64,000 nt of DNA from Hybos culiciformis (lineage: Eukaryota > Arthropoda > Insecta > Diptera > Hybotidae): contig OZ023275.1 in assembly GCA_964007475.1 (NCBI GenBank), forward strand, positions 6,324,001 through 6,388,000. Direction: 5' to 3'. The notes beneath the pieces are model-generated. The model saw nothing but the letters and a program-made list of their open reading frames with translations, had not been told where the DNA came from and made no database searches. A program made the translations under genes and the position numbers. Positions 11,343 through 23,466 of this stretch are shown here, piece after piece. Numbering within the stretch: the first letter of the stretch is position 1; each line of letters starts with the position of its first letter.

Positions 11343-12140
11343 ACACTCTGTCGGTTTCAAATGAATTATTATTATTCATATCTCGACAGTCCAGCTTGTC
11401 GCGTCGAATAGAAAGGAAAATATAATTCTTAGTAGGGTGTAAAAAAAAAGTTGTAAATAATAAAAGTGATTGATTACGAATAATTAAATACGTCTAAATC
11501 ATTATCTACTCATCCAAAGTTAATTATTTATATTAAATTGATTATATATTAATATAAATAACTATAATTATTATTTAAGTATGTACAAATTGAACATATT
11601 TTTTCGATAATATGAAAAAAAATATATATGAATATAAATTCTAAATAGAAAAGTAAATATAAATTTTAATTTATGCCAAATTAACCAGTATTGCCATATT
11701 TTCACAACCAGTATATTTTATATGTGTATAAAAATCAAAATTGGAACAATGTGGTGCTTATATAACTTAGGATTCATTATTATTATGATCTATGAATGAC
11801 GTTTTTGACAATAAAAACAAGTTTTTTACCTATAATATTAGATTCAATAAATTTATATTCAAAAATGATCCATTGATCAAATAAAAAAACCAATCACATT
11901 TTACATAATATTATTAGTTGACATTTAAAAAAGAATTCACTCAGAATTAAATCTAAAAATAACTTTTAACACAAAATATAAGTACATGAAATAAAAACCT
12001 TATTAGGATAAAAATATTAAATAAAAAGTTTTTAATATCTATTTTTTTTTGTACATTTCACAGGTACTTGAAAGCTCGTACAATAAGCTATCCGAACAAA
12101 ACATATTTAAAAATATAAATTATTTTAATGAAAAATAAAA
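11343..12140 (+). other. Region upstream of the LRR gene, with likely 5' UTR
   Basis: A T-rich tract ending TTTCACAG at 12055-12062 is a good acceptor, so the bases from 12063 to 12140 are probably 5' UTR of the exon that starts the LRR coding frame. The less AT-rich 11,343-11,425 block next to the gap may be the promoter or a non-coding first exon. Nothing else was seen. Confidence 0.35.
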
Positions 12141-13555
12141 ATGATAACAGTTTATTTATTATTGATAACAATAATATTACCAAATATTAGTTACGCTGAA
12201 TCCATATTAAAATTATGTGAAGTGAATAAATTGGAAGATTCACCAAATTCAGAATTCGGTATTCAAGAATTTGATTGCAGTTTAAAAAATTTGTCGGAAT
12301 CAAATTTTGAATCACCAGAATTACCATTTAATTTAGCTAAAATTGATTTTACACATAATAAATTCCAGTAAGTATAATTTTACACATATTTTGAAAATAA
12401 AAGTTTCTATTTCGGCCTTTTCTTTCCAGATCAATACCTAATTTGCAAAGTGAGATTTTAAAATCAATAATATTGGCGAACAATAATATAAGCGTTCTTT
12501 ACGATCACAGTTTTTCAAAGTTGCCAAATTTGAAGCATATTGATTTAAGTTGGAATCAAATTTCAATAATTTCATTAGATACTTTTAAGGATTTGAACTA
12601 TTTGGAGGAATTAGATTTTTCACATAACTCTTTAGCAAGATTGAACTACCAATTATTTTCAAATTTACATAAATTAAAAAGTTTAGATTTGTCATGGAAT
12701 ACGAATTTGAACAAGAGTAAAGAAATTCAACAAGAAGATTTTTTTGGAATTTTTGGTCTGAATCCGATGCTAAAAGTTTTGAAATTAAGTCATTGCAATT
12801 TGAATGATTTGAATGTATTTAACGGAAGAGGCTTACAAAATTTATCACTGAATGGAAATAATTTTCATCAAGTTCCGCATATTCCAAGATATTTAAAGTT
12901 CTTAGACATGAGTGAAAATCCAGTCGAGAAAATTACTGCTAATTTTCTTCCACATTTATTTCATTTGGAATCATTAATTTTAGAAGATATGCCAAATTTG
13001 GTGGAAATATCAGAGTATGGATTATTTGGTTTGCCAGCACTCAGAGTAATCTCTTTACAAAATAGTAGAAAACTAAAATTTTTTGATTTGCACGCTTTTG
13101 GAGTTAATGTAATTCGAAACGAGACTGATATTAGTTTAGAGAGTTTAAATTTAAGTGGTACTTCATTAAAAACATTTAATTCATCTATATTTAATGCATT
13201 CGAACAACTTAAACATTTAAATTTGGACGGAGCCCCTTTAAATTGCGATTGTGAACTGGAATGGATAAAAAAATTGGAAATTGATGTTAAAGGACATTGT
13301 GCTGAACCTGAAAATCTTCGTGGAAAGTCTATCAAAGAGTTTGAATGTGATTGGATGACACCAGGAATTCGTCAAGTAACCAATGGTTTCATAATAGTAG
13401 GGTTACTGTTAAGTGTAATTGGAGGAATTCTATTAGTTGCATATTATCTTATGCGACGACGGCCCGCAAGGATACGACAAAATGGAAAAATAGGATCAAA
13501 TAGCCCATACGCACGCATTACTATTGAGCCAAATAGTGCCGAAAATCATTTTTAA
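12141..13555 (+). CDS. Leucine-rich repeat type I membrane protein
   Basis: Two exons, 12141-12367 and 12430-13555, with a 62-base intron (GTAAGT donor, TTTCCAG acceptor) that splits a CA|A codon; the joined frame is 450 residues. It begins with a hydrophobic signal peptide (MITVYLLLITIILPNISYA). Two cysteines (26, 46) lie in the N-terminal cap. Roughly nine leucine-rich repeats follow over residues 83-345 (LPNLKHIDLSWNQI and LEELDFSHNSL are typical). A C-terminal LRR cap has cysteines at about 348, 350, 366 and 382 in the classic CxC...C...C spacing. A membrane helix spans about residues 396-416 (FIIVGLLLSVIGGILLVAYY), followed by an arginine-rich stop-transfer (MRRRPARIR) and a cytoplasmic tail of about 35 residues with no TIR or other signalling domain. 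This is a cell-surface adhesion or receptor-type LRR protein. I cannot assign a named orthologue or ligand. The ATG chosen is the one that starts the signal peptide. Confidence 0.85.
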
Positions 13556-14522
13556 TTTATGTTTTTTTTTAATAATTCATATAAGATATGTATGTGATGT
13601 GTTTTGTACCTAAATTAAATTATGTATGTAAGTTATTACTTATAATACTAAGTTTAAATGTTTTTAATTTTAGTTATTAAACCAAGCAGTTTAAGTAATA
13701 ATTAATTTTAAAATTAAAAAAAAAAAATTAATTAATTAATTAATAATTAAAAGAAACTAAATTAATTTTTAGATTAATGATAAAAATGGTTAAGATTTAG
13801 GATGATTTTTACCAGATATGATAAAGTATGAGATGGACAAACTGATAATACATTTCTTTTAAATAAAATACGCGTTCAATAAATTGTTTGATAAATGTTT
13901 TGACATTCTGGTGGTTTTAGTATTCAATTTGTGATATCTCATAATTTAATATCTCTGTTTATTACTCATAAAAATAAAATAATTTTTGCTTATTAACTAC
14001 TCTATTTAATTTTCATATTAATGCATGCCATACAGTATAGAATAAAAACATTTTTTTTAATCATTTATTTAAATTAAATTAAATTCATTGCTTACACCAG
14101 TATATACAATCGGTACACGTACAAGTTACATATATAATGCTTTTGCAATGAAAATTAGTAAGTTATAAAATGTAATAACTGGATCCATTAAATATCAATT
14201 TATTGTTGACTAAATTTTTAAATAAAATTTAATATAAATAAAAAAAATGCTTGTGTAAATTTTATCTTTTTTTTCGAATTCATTCCAAAATAGTTATAAT
14301 AAATGTTCACATAAAACAACTAATTTACATTAAAATGATGTTATTATGCTTAATATAATCTTATAAAAATTATTCGGTTAAAACTACACATGTAGATTTG
14401 ATAAGAATTTGTTGTCGTGGTATTATCCATTAGATATAAGAATTGGTGCTGTCTTTAAACCGTACAAATAGTAAAATTCTTGGTAATTTAACAGAAAGAA
14501 GAAAGATGGGAATAAGTTATAT
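13556..14522. other. LRR gene 3' UTR and AT-rich spacer
   Basis: The 3' UTR of the LRR gene starts at 13556. AATAAA hexamers occur at 13862-13867 and 13878-13883 and could be its polyadenylation signals. A run of TTAA/ATTAATTAA repeats lies at about 13,725-13,750. No other gene was seen. Confidence 0.4.
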
Positions 14523-14722
14523 CATAAAGTAAGTATAAATAATAGACATACATTCCATACAAAAAATACAAATTAAAACAAAAAATAATAATACGAAATC
14601 ACTTTGCATTGTTGTAATCAATTGGGATAGTGATTTCATTATGTTAATATTTTTTGTATAATTTTCATAATTTGCATTTTTTTTTTTGTATGGAATGAGT
14701 TTCTCTTATTTATACTTTATGT
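14523..14722. repeat. Inverted repeat, possibly two SINE tails facing each other
   Basis: ATAAAGTAAGTATAAATAAT...CATTCCATACAAAAAA at 14523-14565 is mirrored by the reverse complement at about 14680-14722 (CATAAAGTATAAATAAGAG, CTCATTCCATACAAAAAA). The centre contains a second small hairpin (AAATCACT... AGTGATTT). The minus-strand arm continues into the tRNA-like block at 14760-14800, so the repeat may have arisen from two oppositely inserted copies of one retroposon rather than from a DNA transposon. Confidence 0.5.
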
Positions 14723-14754
14723 TTATACAACGCACTTAATTCAAGTGAACATTG

Positions 14755-14815
14755 AAAAAATTCCAGACCACCGAGAAGGGAATCGAACCACGACCGAACA
14801 CGCCGCATTATTCAT
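14755..14815 (-). mobile_element. 5'-truncated tRNA-derived SINE remnant
   Basis: On the minus strand the sequence contains GGTTCGATTCC, a perfect RNA polymerase III B box (tRNA T-arm), inside a GC-rich block (GGCGTGTTCGGTCGTGG before it, CTTCTCGGTGGTCTGGAA after it). There is no A box at the right distance upstream and no cloverleaf can be drawn, so it is not a tRNA gene. It is followed by a body leading into the inverted repeat at 14523-14722. Confidence 0.45.
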
Positions 14816-15056
14816 ACTTATATTTAAATAACATTGAACAGACTTTAGTTCTGCAATTTATTTGTATAACAGTTTAGTTAAGTTCTTGAACAGAAAATGG
14901 GTTACCGTTCGTTAAAATGTTAAAAATTAAATCTCAATTTTATAAATGTTACCATGTTGCTGTGTTTGGAAATTGTTTGGACTTCTTGTTCGGGATTCTT
15001 TGATGAATAGCACCCAATTTTTTTTTAAATAATATTACATTTTATAGTACTTTGCC

Positions 15057-15193
15057 GTTAGCCGGGCGAAAATGTACAGCGCAAAAAATTGTGAATGAAG
15101 TCGCGAATTTTTTTTACCTTTTCCAAAAGTTTTCGGTAACATTTTAAATTTGCGCCGTAAAATTTTTTGCGTCGTACTTTGCGCCCGGCTAAC
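15057..15193. mobile_element. Short MITE, about 137 bp
   Basis: The arms GTTAGCCGGGCG and its exact complement CGCCCGGCTAAC bound the element, and further matching words follow inward (GTAC, GCGCAAAAAATT against AATTTTTTGCGTC). The whole unit can fold into one long hairpin. The flanks (CTTTGCC left, AGAAGAG right) show no obvious target duplication, so the superfamily is unassigned. Confidence 0.6.
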
Positions 15194-15208
15194 AGAAGAG
15201 TACCCATT

Positions 15209-15365
15209 TTAAGGTGAAAACACAATTGGGGTGACAACGACGGCGACAGCGATAACGACTGTCAAAAACCATGTATTTGTATGAGAATGAAACAATTGAG
15301 GCGACTTTTTTGTATGAAAAATCGCTGTCGCCGTCGTCGTCGCCCCAATTGTGTTTTCACCTTTA
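15209..15365. mobile_element. MITE with TTA target duplication (PIF/Harbinger-like)
   Basis: The element proper is 15212-15362. Its arms begin AGGTGAAAACACAATTGGGG and stay nearly perfectly complementary for about 42 bases (GACGACGGCGACAGCGA-like core). TTA flanks both sides (15209-15211 and 15363-15365), which matches the 3-base TWA duplication of PIF/Harbinger elements. Overlapping open frames on both strands here (15209-15412 and 15281-15517) are by-products of this repeat. Confidence 0.65.
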
Positions 15366-15691
15366 TTTATAACTTCATAATAATTAAATACGTAAATACA
15401 AAAATAAATCAAATTTTTTTAATTGATCATCAGAATCAGAATAATTTTTTTAGAAAGATTGTTTACTTTTATATCGTCATTTTTTGTACTTTATCAAAGT
15501 TTTTCTGCAGACTGTAGTGCTTTCTATTATTTAAATACTAATGGCAACATTTATTTGTTTTCTTTTTGACAAGAAAACAACAAAAATTAAATTTCATTTC
15601 ATTAAAAAAAAAAATTAAGCACATTTTCAATTTAAAATAAAAAAAAAAATTATTAAATTATATTTAAATATTTATTAGTTTAATTGGAAGA

Positions 15692-17709
15692 ATGTTTAAA
15701 AAGTAAGTTTTAAGTAAACTAAAATTAATTTTTTTAAAATAATCTGATTATTTGTATTGGTAAAAAAAAAATCCAATTCAACAAAACAAATTGTGTAGTA
15801 CCCAGCAAGCAAGCAGCCGGTCCTTCCTTTTTTCGTCCCTTTAGTTTTCAGAACACGAGAACTCACATATTTCAACCTTTGATTGAGAAGATAAATTCGC
15901 TATCTTAACCACCAAAGAACTCAACGAATGGCTTACTTCAGTTAATTAAAAAAAAATTGAATTCTTGATCTGCCGACGGCTTTTTTATTCTGATTAGATT
16001 TCAGGCTCAGTAAAATGTATAGGTACCCACCTAACACCTAAGCATTTTGCAAATGAAGCTGGAGCTGGATTTAAGGAAAATAAATTTGAACATGCTCATT
16101 TTAAAGATCCCACCCTTGTCTATTTAAACTGATTTAGATAAAAAATTTGTTTATTTTATTCGAAGACGACGCATTTTTGTTTATCGATTAAATTTTTTTT
16201 TTTTAATGATAGATGCAAAGGGAAATAATATACCTTTTTCACTAAGGTAGGTACTTTATTTTGTTCTGCCAATTCAATTCTGAAACTCACAATTCAGTAA
16301 TTCACATCGGTAGATAGGTAGGTATATCTTTTATATGGTAGCCCGGATGAGACTTAGTTACAGAAAATTCTGAAAGTATATTAAAAAAAAAAGCATATTT
16401 AAAATTTACTTCATTATTGAATTTCTACTCGAAGCTACAACTACAATGCTTAATAGTACACTTAGTATACTTAGTTAGAAAAAAATCATCTCGCTTCATC
16501 TCATTGAAGTTGTAGCCTTCATCATCATCACTATCATATCTAGAGTTTATTTCTAATGTTACTAGGTACTTAAACACCAATTTGAACTCATTCGTACACT
16601 CATTGGCAAATTAAAAATTTATTTAATGAAAATAAATGGCATTATTGAATGTCCGCTTTAGCATTGTAGAATTAATGTAGATTGTAGCTATTTAGCTGGC
16701 AGAAGTAAACGGATTTCTCCTCATTCAAACTGAAGCCATTATGTCATTGTATCTGCCAGATATACAATTTGTTTCTATTAAACTTAAACTCGAATTTTAA
16801 ATATTTGAAAATAAAATTTTGTTTCTTTTCTAGATTTGATGAAAAAGAAAATATTTCTGGTATACAACAATTGAAATCTTCAGTTCAAAAAGGTATTCGG
16901 TCAAAATTATTGGAAAGTTATCCACATTTAGAAAATTTTTTAGATGTAATTTTACCAAAGAAGGATTCATTTAGGATTGTTAAGTGGTAAGTTATCAAAA
17001 ATATCAGCTAAGTAATCGTTTGTGCTACGATTACGTAATAATAATATAAAATTATTAAAAGTAACATGGTAAAATATCTATTATGTGGGTACCTTGTTAG
17101 TTATAAATTTGTTCAACATAACAAACAATAAATTTAAAAATAGTTACCTAAAATATTTTTTTTCAGTCATGACCACATTGAAATTTTGGTGAACGGCTCT
17201 GGTGAACATACATTTTTTAGACAGCGTGAAGGATGGATGCCAACACTTCGTTTATTGCACAAATATCCAATTTTCTTGCCAATGCAGCAAGTTGACAAAG
17301 GTGCAATCCGTTTTGTCTTGAGTGGAGCGAATATTATGTGTCCAGGCTTGGTTTGTATTCATAATTTTTGTTGATATTATTTTAAATCAAATTATTTTTG
17401 TTAACTTCTATATTTCAGACATCCCCAGGAGCTTGTATGACGCCGGTTGAAAAAGGAACGGTGGTAGCAATCATGGCAGAAGGAAAGCAGCATGCACTAG
17501 CAATAGGAATAACAACATTATCCACTGAAGATATGTTAGTAGTATAATACTTATTACTTCCACATTTTGCTCATAATTTTTTTTTGTTTAAATAAATTAA
17601 TATTTTATTTTTCGATTCTACTTTCAGAGCAAAGGTTAATAAGGGTGTTGGTGTTGAAAATTGTCATTATTTAAATGATGGATTATGGCATATGAAACCA
17701 ATTAAATAA
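15692..17709 (+). CDS. MCTS1: MCTS1, translation re-initiation and ribosome recycling factor
   Basis: Five exons: 15692-15702, 16834-16986, 17167-17350, 17419-17534 and 17628-17709. All introns are GT-AG, every junction keeps frame, and the total is 181 residues, the normal length for the family. The first exon is only 11 coding bases (MFK plus two bases of the next K), as expected from the conserved MFKKF start. Residues 1-90 form the MCT-1 N-terminal domain ([35 protein letters not shown]). Residues from about 92 form the PUA RNA-binding domain ([47 protein letters not shown]). In animals MCTS1 pairs with DENR on the 40S subunit to release tRNA after termination and to allow re-initiation after upstream frames. 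The only oddity is the large first intron (1,131 bases). A polyadenylation signal follows at 17808. Confidence 0.97.
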
Positions 17710-17807
17710 AGTAAAGAATTTGGATTTTGAGAGAAGGAGAAAAATGGAACCAAAATTTAATACGTTCCTCGAGAAGTTTGTAATTCCAAAATGAAAATTT
17801 TTTTCTT

Positions 17808-17813
17808 AATAAA
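17808..17813 (+). promoter_or_regulatory. Likely MCTS1 polyadenylation signal
   Basis: AATAAA about 100 bases after the stop codon, followed by a second overlapping copy (AATAAATG) and a third AATAAA shortly after. The spacing is normal for a short insect 3' UTR. Confidence 0.5.
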
Positions 17814-20800
17814 TAAATGCAATAAACTTCTTAAGTTTAATGTGAAACATAAATGTGAATTATTCGTATGATCTTTTGTTAACTTTTTTTTTCAAGTTTT
17901 CAGATAGTTCCAATAGTTTAGAAGCATTTGTAAAAATGCCGCATAAAAACTACTTAATATACATGTCAATTTTGATGTCAGCGTAGTCAACTGTAATATA
18001 CAATAGAGCCAATCGAAGTCATCTATTGCGTTGACTACTAATGGTCAACACGAGAAACTTGAGTTGACATTGTAGGTGTAAACATAGTGTGAATGGTTTC
18101 TGTCAACAGTTAACGCAATTTTTTTAAGTTGATTTGACATTGATTCTCTATGTTTTAATAGAGAGAAAAGAAAGGTTTCGTTTGTGATGAATGAATGAAT
18201 GAATGTATGTATGAATTAATGGATTATGTAAATTATAAAATGATTTCTAAATAGGAGACTAATTCTTTTAATTAAATTAATCTAGGGAATTTATTTTTAA
18301 CTCGGTACGACTGAATGCAGTCAGTCGATAATTTGATTATTTTGTCTCTGTCAGTGATTAATTTTTTTTAAACAATCACCATTTTTGTCGTATTTTTGAC
18401 CAATTCAATTCTTTAAATGTATTTATTTAGTGGAAGTTAATGGATACTCGGTTTATATATGTAGATCTAGATGAGTCTATCGTAGTTATTATTTCCCTAC
18501 AACCTACAATACTAAAAATATCTTATATCATAAATATATGTTCTTTCAAAAGGATTAGAATTTAATTTTATTTTAAGTTTCATCAGACAAAAAAAAAAAT
18601 TTTATATTGATGTTAATGGACTAAAAAGCTCAAAAATTTATGAATTGATGATACTTAAATTCCGTATAGTGTTCTTTTGTTTTAACTTCCTGTTATTGTT
18701 TACTCCTCAAACAATATTATAACTATCTACAATTACATTGTGAATCAGAAAATGCAAAAAAAAAACAAGTTAATATCATTTACAAGAAAAATATTAGTAT
18801 TGAGTGTCGACGACTTATTGATTCTGTCAGACAGATACAAAAAAAAAAAAAGAAAAAAAAGAGAAAATTTTTTATTAAATTTTTATTTTAGTATTTAGCA
18901 AATAATTCGCAGATGTTTACAACACATACTTGTTTCCAAAAAAGAAAAATTTTATATTTTTTCGCAATAGGTAATTTTTGTTTATTTTATTAAATAAAAG
19001 ACTTTCATTCAACCGGCGTTTTCGTTATTCCAAAAAACCAACAACAACCTTAACAACAATAAATTGTTTTTTTTTTTTTTCTCCTTTTTTAATCATATGT
19101 TTTTCAATTGTTATTTTCTTTTAACCTGTTGAATAAGTTTGTAAACAAAATATCATATGAATTTTTAGATTTTCACGTGGAAAATTTGAAAAAATGAAAA
19201 TGGCCGTTACAGTTATGGAAATTATTGATTTTTCCCCGAGAAAAGAAAATTCTTGCTTTTCTTTTTTTTTTTTTTTTTTGAAATTGCGCATTTGAATAGA
19301 GAAAATTGTATACTTTTAATTTTTTTTGTATCGAAAAAAAAAAAAACACAGAAAATGTATTTTTCTTTCTTTCATGAATATAAAAAAAAAATTTCAGTTT
19401 ACTAGAAGATATTGAATCAAAAATTACAATATGGCCGAGGAAAATTTCAAGAAAATTTATTAAAAAATTAGTTTTTTTTTTTGTTTTAAAAATTTCAAAT
19501 CAAATCAAAAAATTTAAAAAAATTATCTATTTTACATTTTAATGAAAAATAGAAAAAATTCAATAAATTATTGATTGCAATCAAAAATATTTCACAAAAT
19601 AATTTAAATTTTTTTTAAAATGTAAGGAAGAAACAAAATAAAAAAAAACAAAACAATATTTTAATTTTAATAAAAAATATATAAAATTTTTAATATTTTT
19701 TTTTTTTTTTATAATATTTAGTGCAGAATTTTGTTCAAAAATTCATATTGTTGTAATCGAAAATAAGTGGTTATTAGGGGGAGAGAAAAAAAGTTTCTGA
19801 AAGAAAAATAATTAAAAATAAAATTTGTTTTAATTTTTTATTTTTTACATTTTCTTTTAAATGAAAATTTTTAAATTAAACATTGCTATAGTTTAAAAAA
19901 AAAACAACATATTTTAAAATCCGATAAGTTTTTTTTTTAAATTTTAAGTAAGTAAACACAGAACTGCATTTTAGTAAAAAAAAAAACTGAAGAAAAAATA
20001 AAAATTTTCTTTCAATAATAATATTCAATTGCGCTACTTTAGAAAAATTAAAGCTATTTTTTCTTTGTCCTTTTGGCAGAAAAAAAAAATAAATATATCT
20101 ATAGGTATATTTACCCGTCAGTCAGAGAAGCTTAAACAGAAAAAAAAAAAAAAACAATTATTCAAGGTAACATCTGGAAAGTATCAAGGTATTGTGTTGA
20201 CACAATAAAATAAAAATAGTATTTCAGTAAATTGCTACTTAATGTCCTATTAACTTTTTAACTACCTACATAATATTGAATTTTTTTTTTTCCTTTCGTC
20301 CTTTTTTTTTTTTTTTTCCTTTAAAAAAAATTAATTCATATGTTTAACTCCTCACAACGTCACAATTATTTTATTTTAAGAATTAATCATAAAAGTCTTA
20401 CTTCAGTAGTGCTTTCTGACATAAGGATAATTTTCTATTATAAATACCTATATATATATGTAAAAAAAGAAAATTTTTGTTCAAAAGAAAATTATTTCTA
20501 TTAATAGGCCACTATTTTAGACCTCCGACGAAAGGAAAAAATTTTAAATGTGGTGAACATAGTTGTAAGTTTTTTTAATGGTTTGAGTCATTTGGTTATG
20601 TGTACCAGAAGTTGAAAATAACGCGGTTCTTTTTTTCGAGATATCTTTTAGGTAGAAAACTCCGTTTGATTTATTAAAATTGCTTGCTTTTATAAAGGAG
20701 GTAGATGAGGATTTCTGCGAACAGTAAAAACAGAATTTTGAATGTTTGAAAAAGAAATGATATGATTTTGTTCTACTTATATTCCAATTTTTCTATAAAT

Positions 20801-22859
20801 ATGCTTCAATATTCTCAAAACTCTATAAAAATCTGCAACAAAGTTCTCTTCTACAAGTCTACATTATATTTATGTTCATTTTTTTTTATCTTCATAAAAA
20901 TATGAAAAATTAATAGATCAACTTTGTTGACATGTCTTTTTTGTTCTTAAATCTTTTTGATTTTTTTTTTTTTCTTTCTTTTTATAGAATTTTTTATCTT
21001 TTTCATTTGAGTTTAAATTATGTGGTGGATTTTGGCTTTTAGACTTAATAAATATTCAATAAACATGTTCTATTTATTATACTTGAAAACGATGTTGATT
21101 GTGTCTTAAGACTTCTTTAAATTTATATATAAAATAAAATGATAAATTTAATAAAAAGAAATTCAATATTAAAGTGATATAATTTCCGAAATATAACAAA
21201 ATCATTATATAATTTATACCTATTTCTAGTTTTTCTATACGTGTAGTAAAACTAGTTAAATTCTATTATGATTATCATTCAAATTAATATAGGCCTCCTT
21301 TTAAAAGCAATAATTAAATATTACTTTATTTTGCTGATTATCTATACAAAGGCATGCATAAATTTTTCATCTGAATGACAAGGCAATTCTTTGATGGTCA
21401 CGAAACATGGCATTCAAGGTCAATTTGACAATTCTTACAAAATGTTTCAGGAGGAAAATTTATTATTGTTATGATTTTAAAGCCATCATACACTGAAGTT
21501 CTGAATTTTTAAAGGAAGAACAAAATTTTTATGTACTCATTCTGATATTACCCCTTATAATCCAAGTCCATAATATTTCATTTATTTAAAGATGGAAATT
21601 AAAAATAGATTTTATTTATTTTATTATCTTGAAAATGTAAAGATTTATTGAAGTGAATTTTATTGCTACTTCATATAACAGATTCTAAGAATAAAAAAAT
21701 TACGTTGTAGCAATCTTCTTGTTATTAAATTTAATTAATCAAAAGTAATTCATTTAAAGAAGAATATACATATGTATTAATTATTATCAGAGTCCCATCC
21801 TAATAATGAATCACTTACATTTTCCTAATAAATTATAATAATAATAATAAAATAAAAAAAAAACTGTTGAAAAGGAAAACCTTAAAGGAGAATTTTTATT
21901 CATATCTTTCTTCCGAAAAATACATATATATTTGGTATACATTTTATATTATGTGATAAATTCTTTTTATACAGTATATTTATTACTCATAATTCTTAGA
22001 TCCCAAATGACATTGTATAGAATAAAAAAGAAAATGGCAAAAAGTATACAGTATTAAATAAAAAATAATTTTTTTTTACTAATCTTCTTAAATTTCCAGC
22101 ATGAAGAGCTGTATATTCTTAATCAGGTATTATGTCTTTAATATTTTGCCTTCGAAAGCAAGTTCAACAACAAAAAAAGGCAAAAATAATCCTACCGAAC
22201 AGTAAAAATTATAAGTTCTATAATGTTTTATTAAATTTCAAACTTTGTCGAGAACTATACTGTATATATAATGATTAACAAAAGAAAATATAATAAATTT
22301 TATCGGTATTCGTTGTCACGTTTTATCCTAGATTAACTAAGCCTTGACTGACGATCAGTCTTAAAATAAAGTGGATAAATTCTTAAATATATCAGTTTTA
22401 ATAATTTACATACAATTTTTTTTTGCATCATTTGGTTAGAAATTGGGCATTATGTATATTATATAGTTGAATAAAAATATTTTTTTGTGTTTATTAAACA
22501 AATAAAAATGATATTATCATAGTTGGAAATGGTTAGAAAAATACTAATAAAAACATTTCTTATCTTTTGTTAAATGATTTGTTTAAAATTTATGCCATTT
22601 GGTTGGTATACCTAAATAAAATATTAAAATGAACAAAATGAGTTAATATTGTCATGAAAATGTGGCTATTATGTAAATTATTTTTTGGGTATAGAAAGAT
22701 TTTCTTCTCTTATTTCAATGATAACAATTGTATAATAATGGTTTTGTTATGGTGACAGGTAGTTACAACTTTATATTCTGTACTATTCTTTTTAAAATTG
22801 GGAAAAATTGAAATTGAAATTTAAATTACTATTTTTTTTCTTTTGTGAAATTAACAAAT
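17814..22859. other. AT-rich intergenic or intronic DNA
   Basis: No exon was recognised. There is a diverged inverted repeat around 17,985-18,045 (GTAGTCAAC ... GTTGACTAC), a GAAT/GTAT microsatellite at about 18,186-18,216, and dense poly(A)/poly(T) runs from 18,580 to 20,340. A slightly less AT-rich patch at 20,515-20,720 contains GAGATATCTTTTAGGTAG-type words like those in foldback elements. Confidence 0.35.
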
Positions 22860-22867
22860 AATTAGTA

Positions 22868-23458
22868 CATAATTTCTTTTAAAATTTCTCCTCCTTGTAC
22901 TTAAAAGAAACTTAAAGTTCGTGCCATAAGGCCAGATTTTCTTTAAAACTGATATGGATTACTGATTTTGAGTTTACTTTTGGACGACTCAATTTGACAG
23001 CAATTGAAAAAGAGAAAGTAAGAAAATGTCTGCAAAAACATCCGAAATGCTTTTAATTCTAAATCTACTTTTAAGTGAGCCAAATTTTAAAATTGCATTG
23101 AAAAAAAAAAGGAAATGAGGAAAAGTGGATTGGAAAAAATGTTTTTTTTTAATTAAAATTCAAGCAATAAAATTAAAACTAAAAATAAAATTTTTTTTTT
23201 ACCTATTACATTTAGGTTTACATAGGGTTACTTTTCTATACTTTGTAGGTTTATATATAGGACTTTTACAGACAAGGTTGTACTTATTTTAATTAACTAA
23301 TTCGATAGTTTCTTTGCTGTCAAATAGAGTCGTCCAAAAGTAAAAAAAAAAACTCAAAATCAGTAATCCATATCAGTTTTAAGGAAAATCTGGCCTTATG
23401 GCACGAACTTTAAGTTTCTTTTAAGTACAAGGAGGAGAAATTTTAATAGAAATTATCG
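22868..23458. mobile_element. hAT-type MITE with 8-bp target duplication
   Basis: A 591-base element bounded by long inverted arms, 22868-23003 and 23314-23458, which are nearly identical (for example TTCGTGCCATAAGGCCAG and its complement). The right arm has a longer A run and a one-base difference in the leading bases. AATTAGTA is duplicated directly on both sides (22860-22867 and 23459-23466), the 8-base target size of hAT elements. The centre is AT-rich with no transposase. The arms contain GTACTTAAAAGAAACTT and ACTTTTGGACGACTC words that could identify other copies. Confidence 0.8.
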
Positions 23459-23466
23459 AATTAGTA

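Noticed and set aside
11109..11425. Open frames on both strands across the first N run
   Set aside because: They consist of unknown bases; only a few real codons lie at each end.
12961..13335. 124-codon minus-strand frame
   Set aside because: Antisense shadow of the LRR coding exon.
14755..14815. tRNA gene on the minus strand
   Set aside because: The B box is perfect but there is no A box, acceptor stem or anticodon arm; a SINE remnant fits better.
15209..15517. Two overlapping frames, one rich in arginine codons
   Set aside because: Produced by the GC-rich arms of a MITE.
16023..16131. Short peptide-like frame ([18 protein letters not shown]) in MCTS1 intron 1
   Set aside because: No splice sites that join it in frame with MCTS1 and the mature protein is complete without it.
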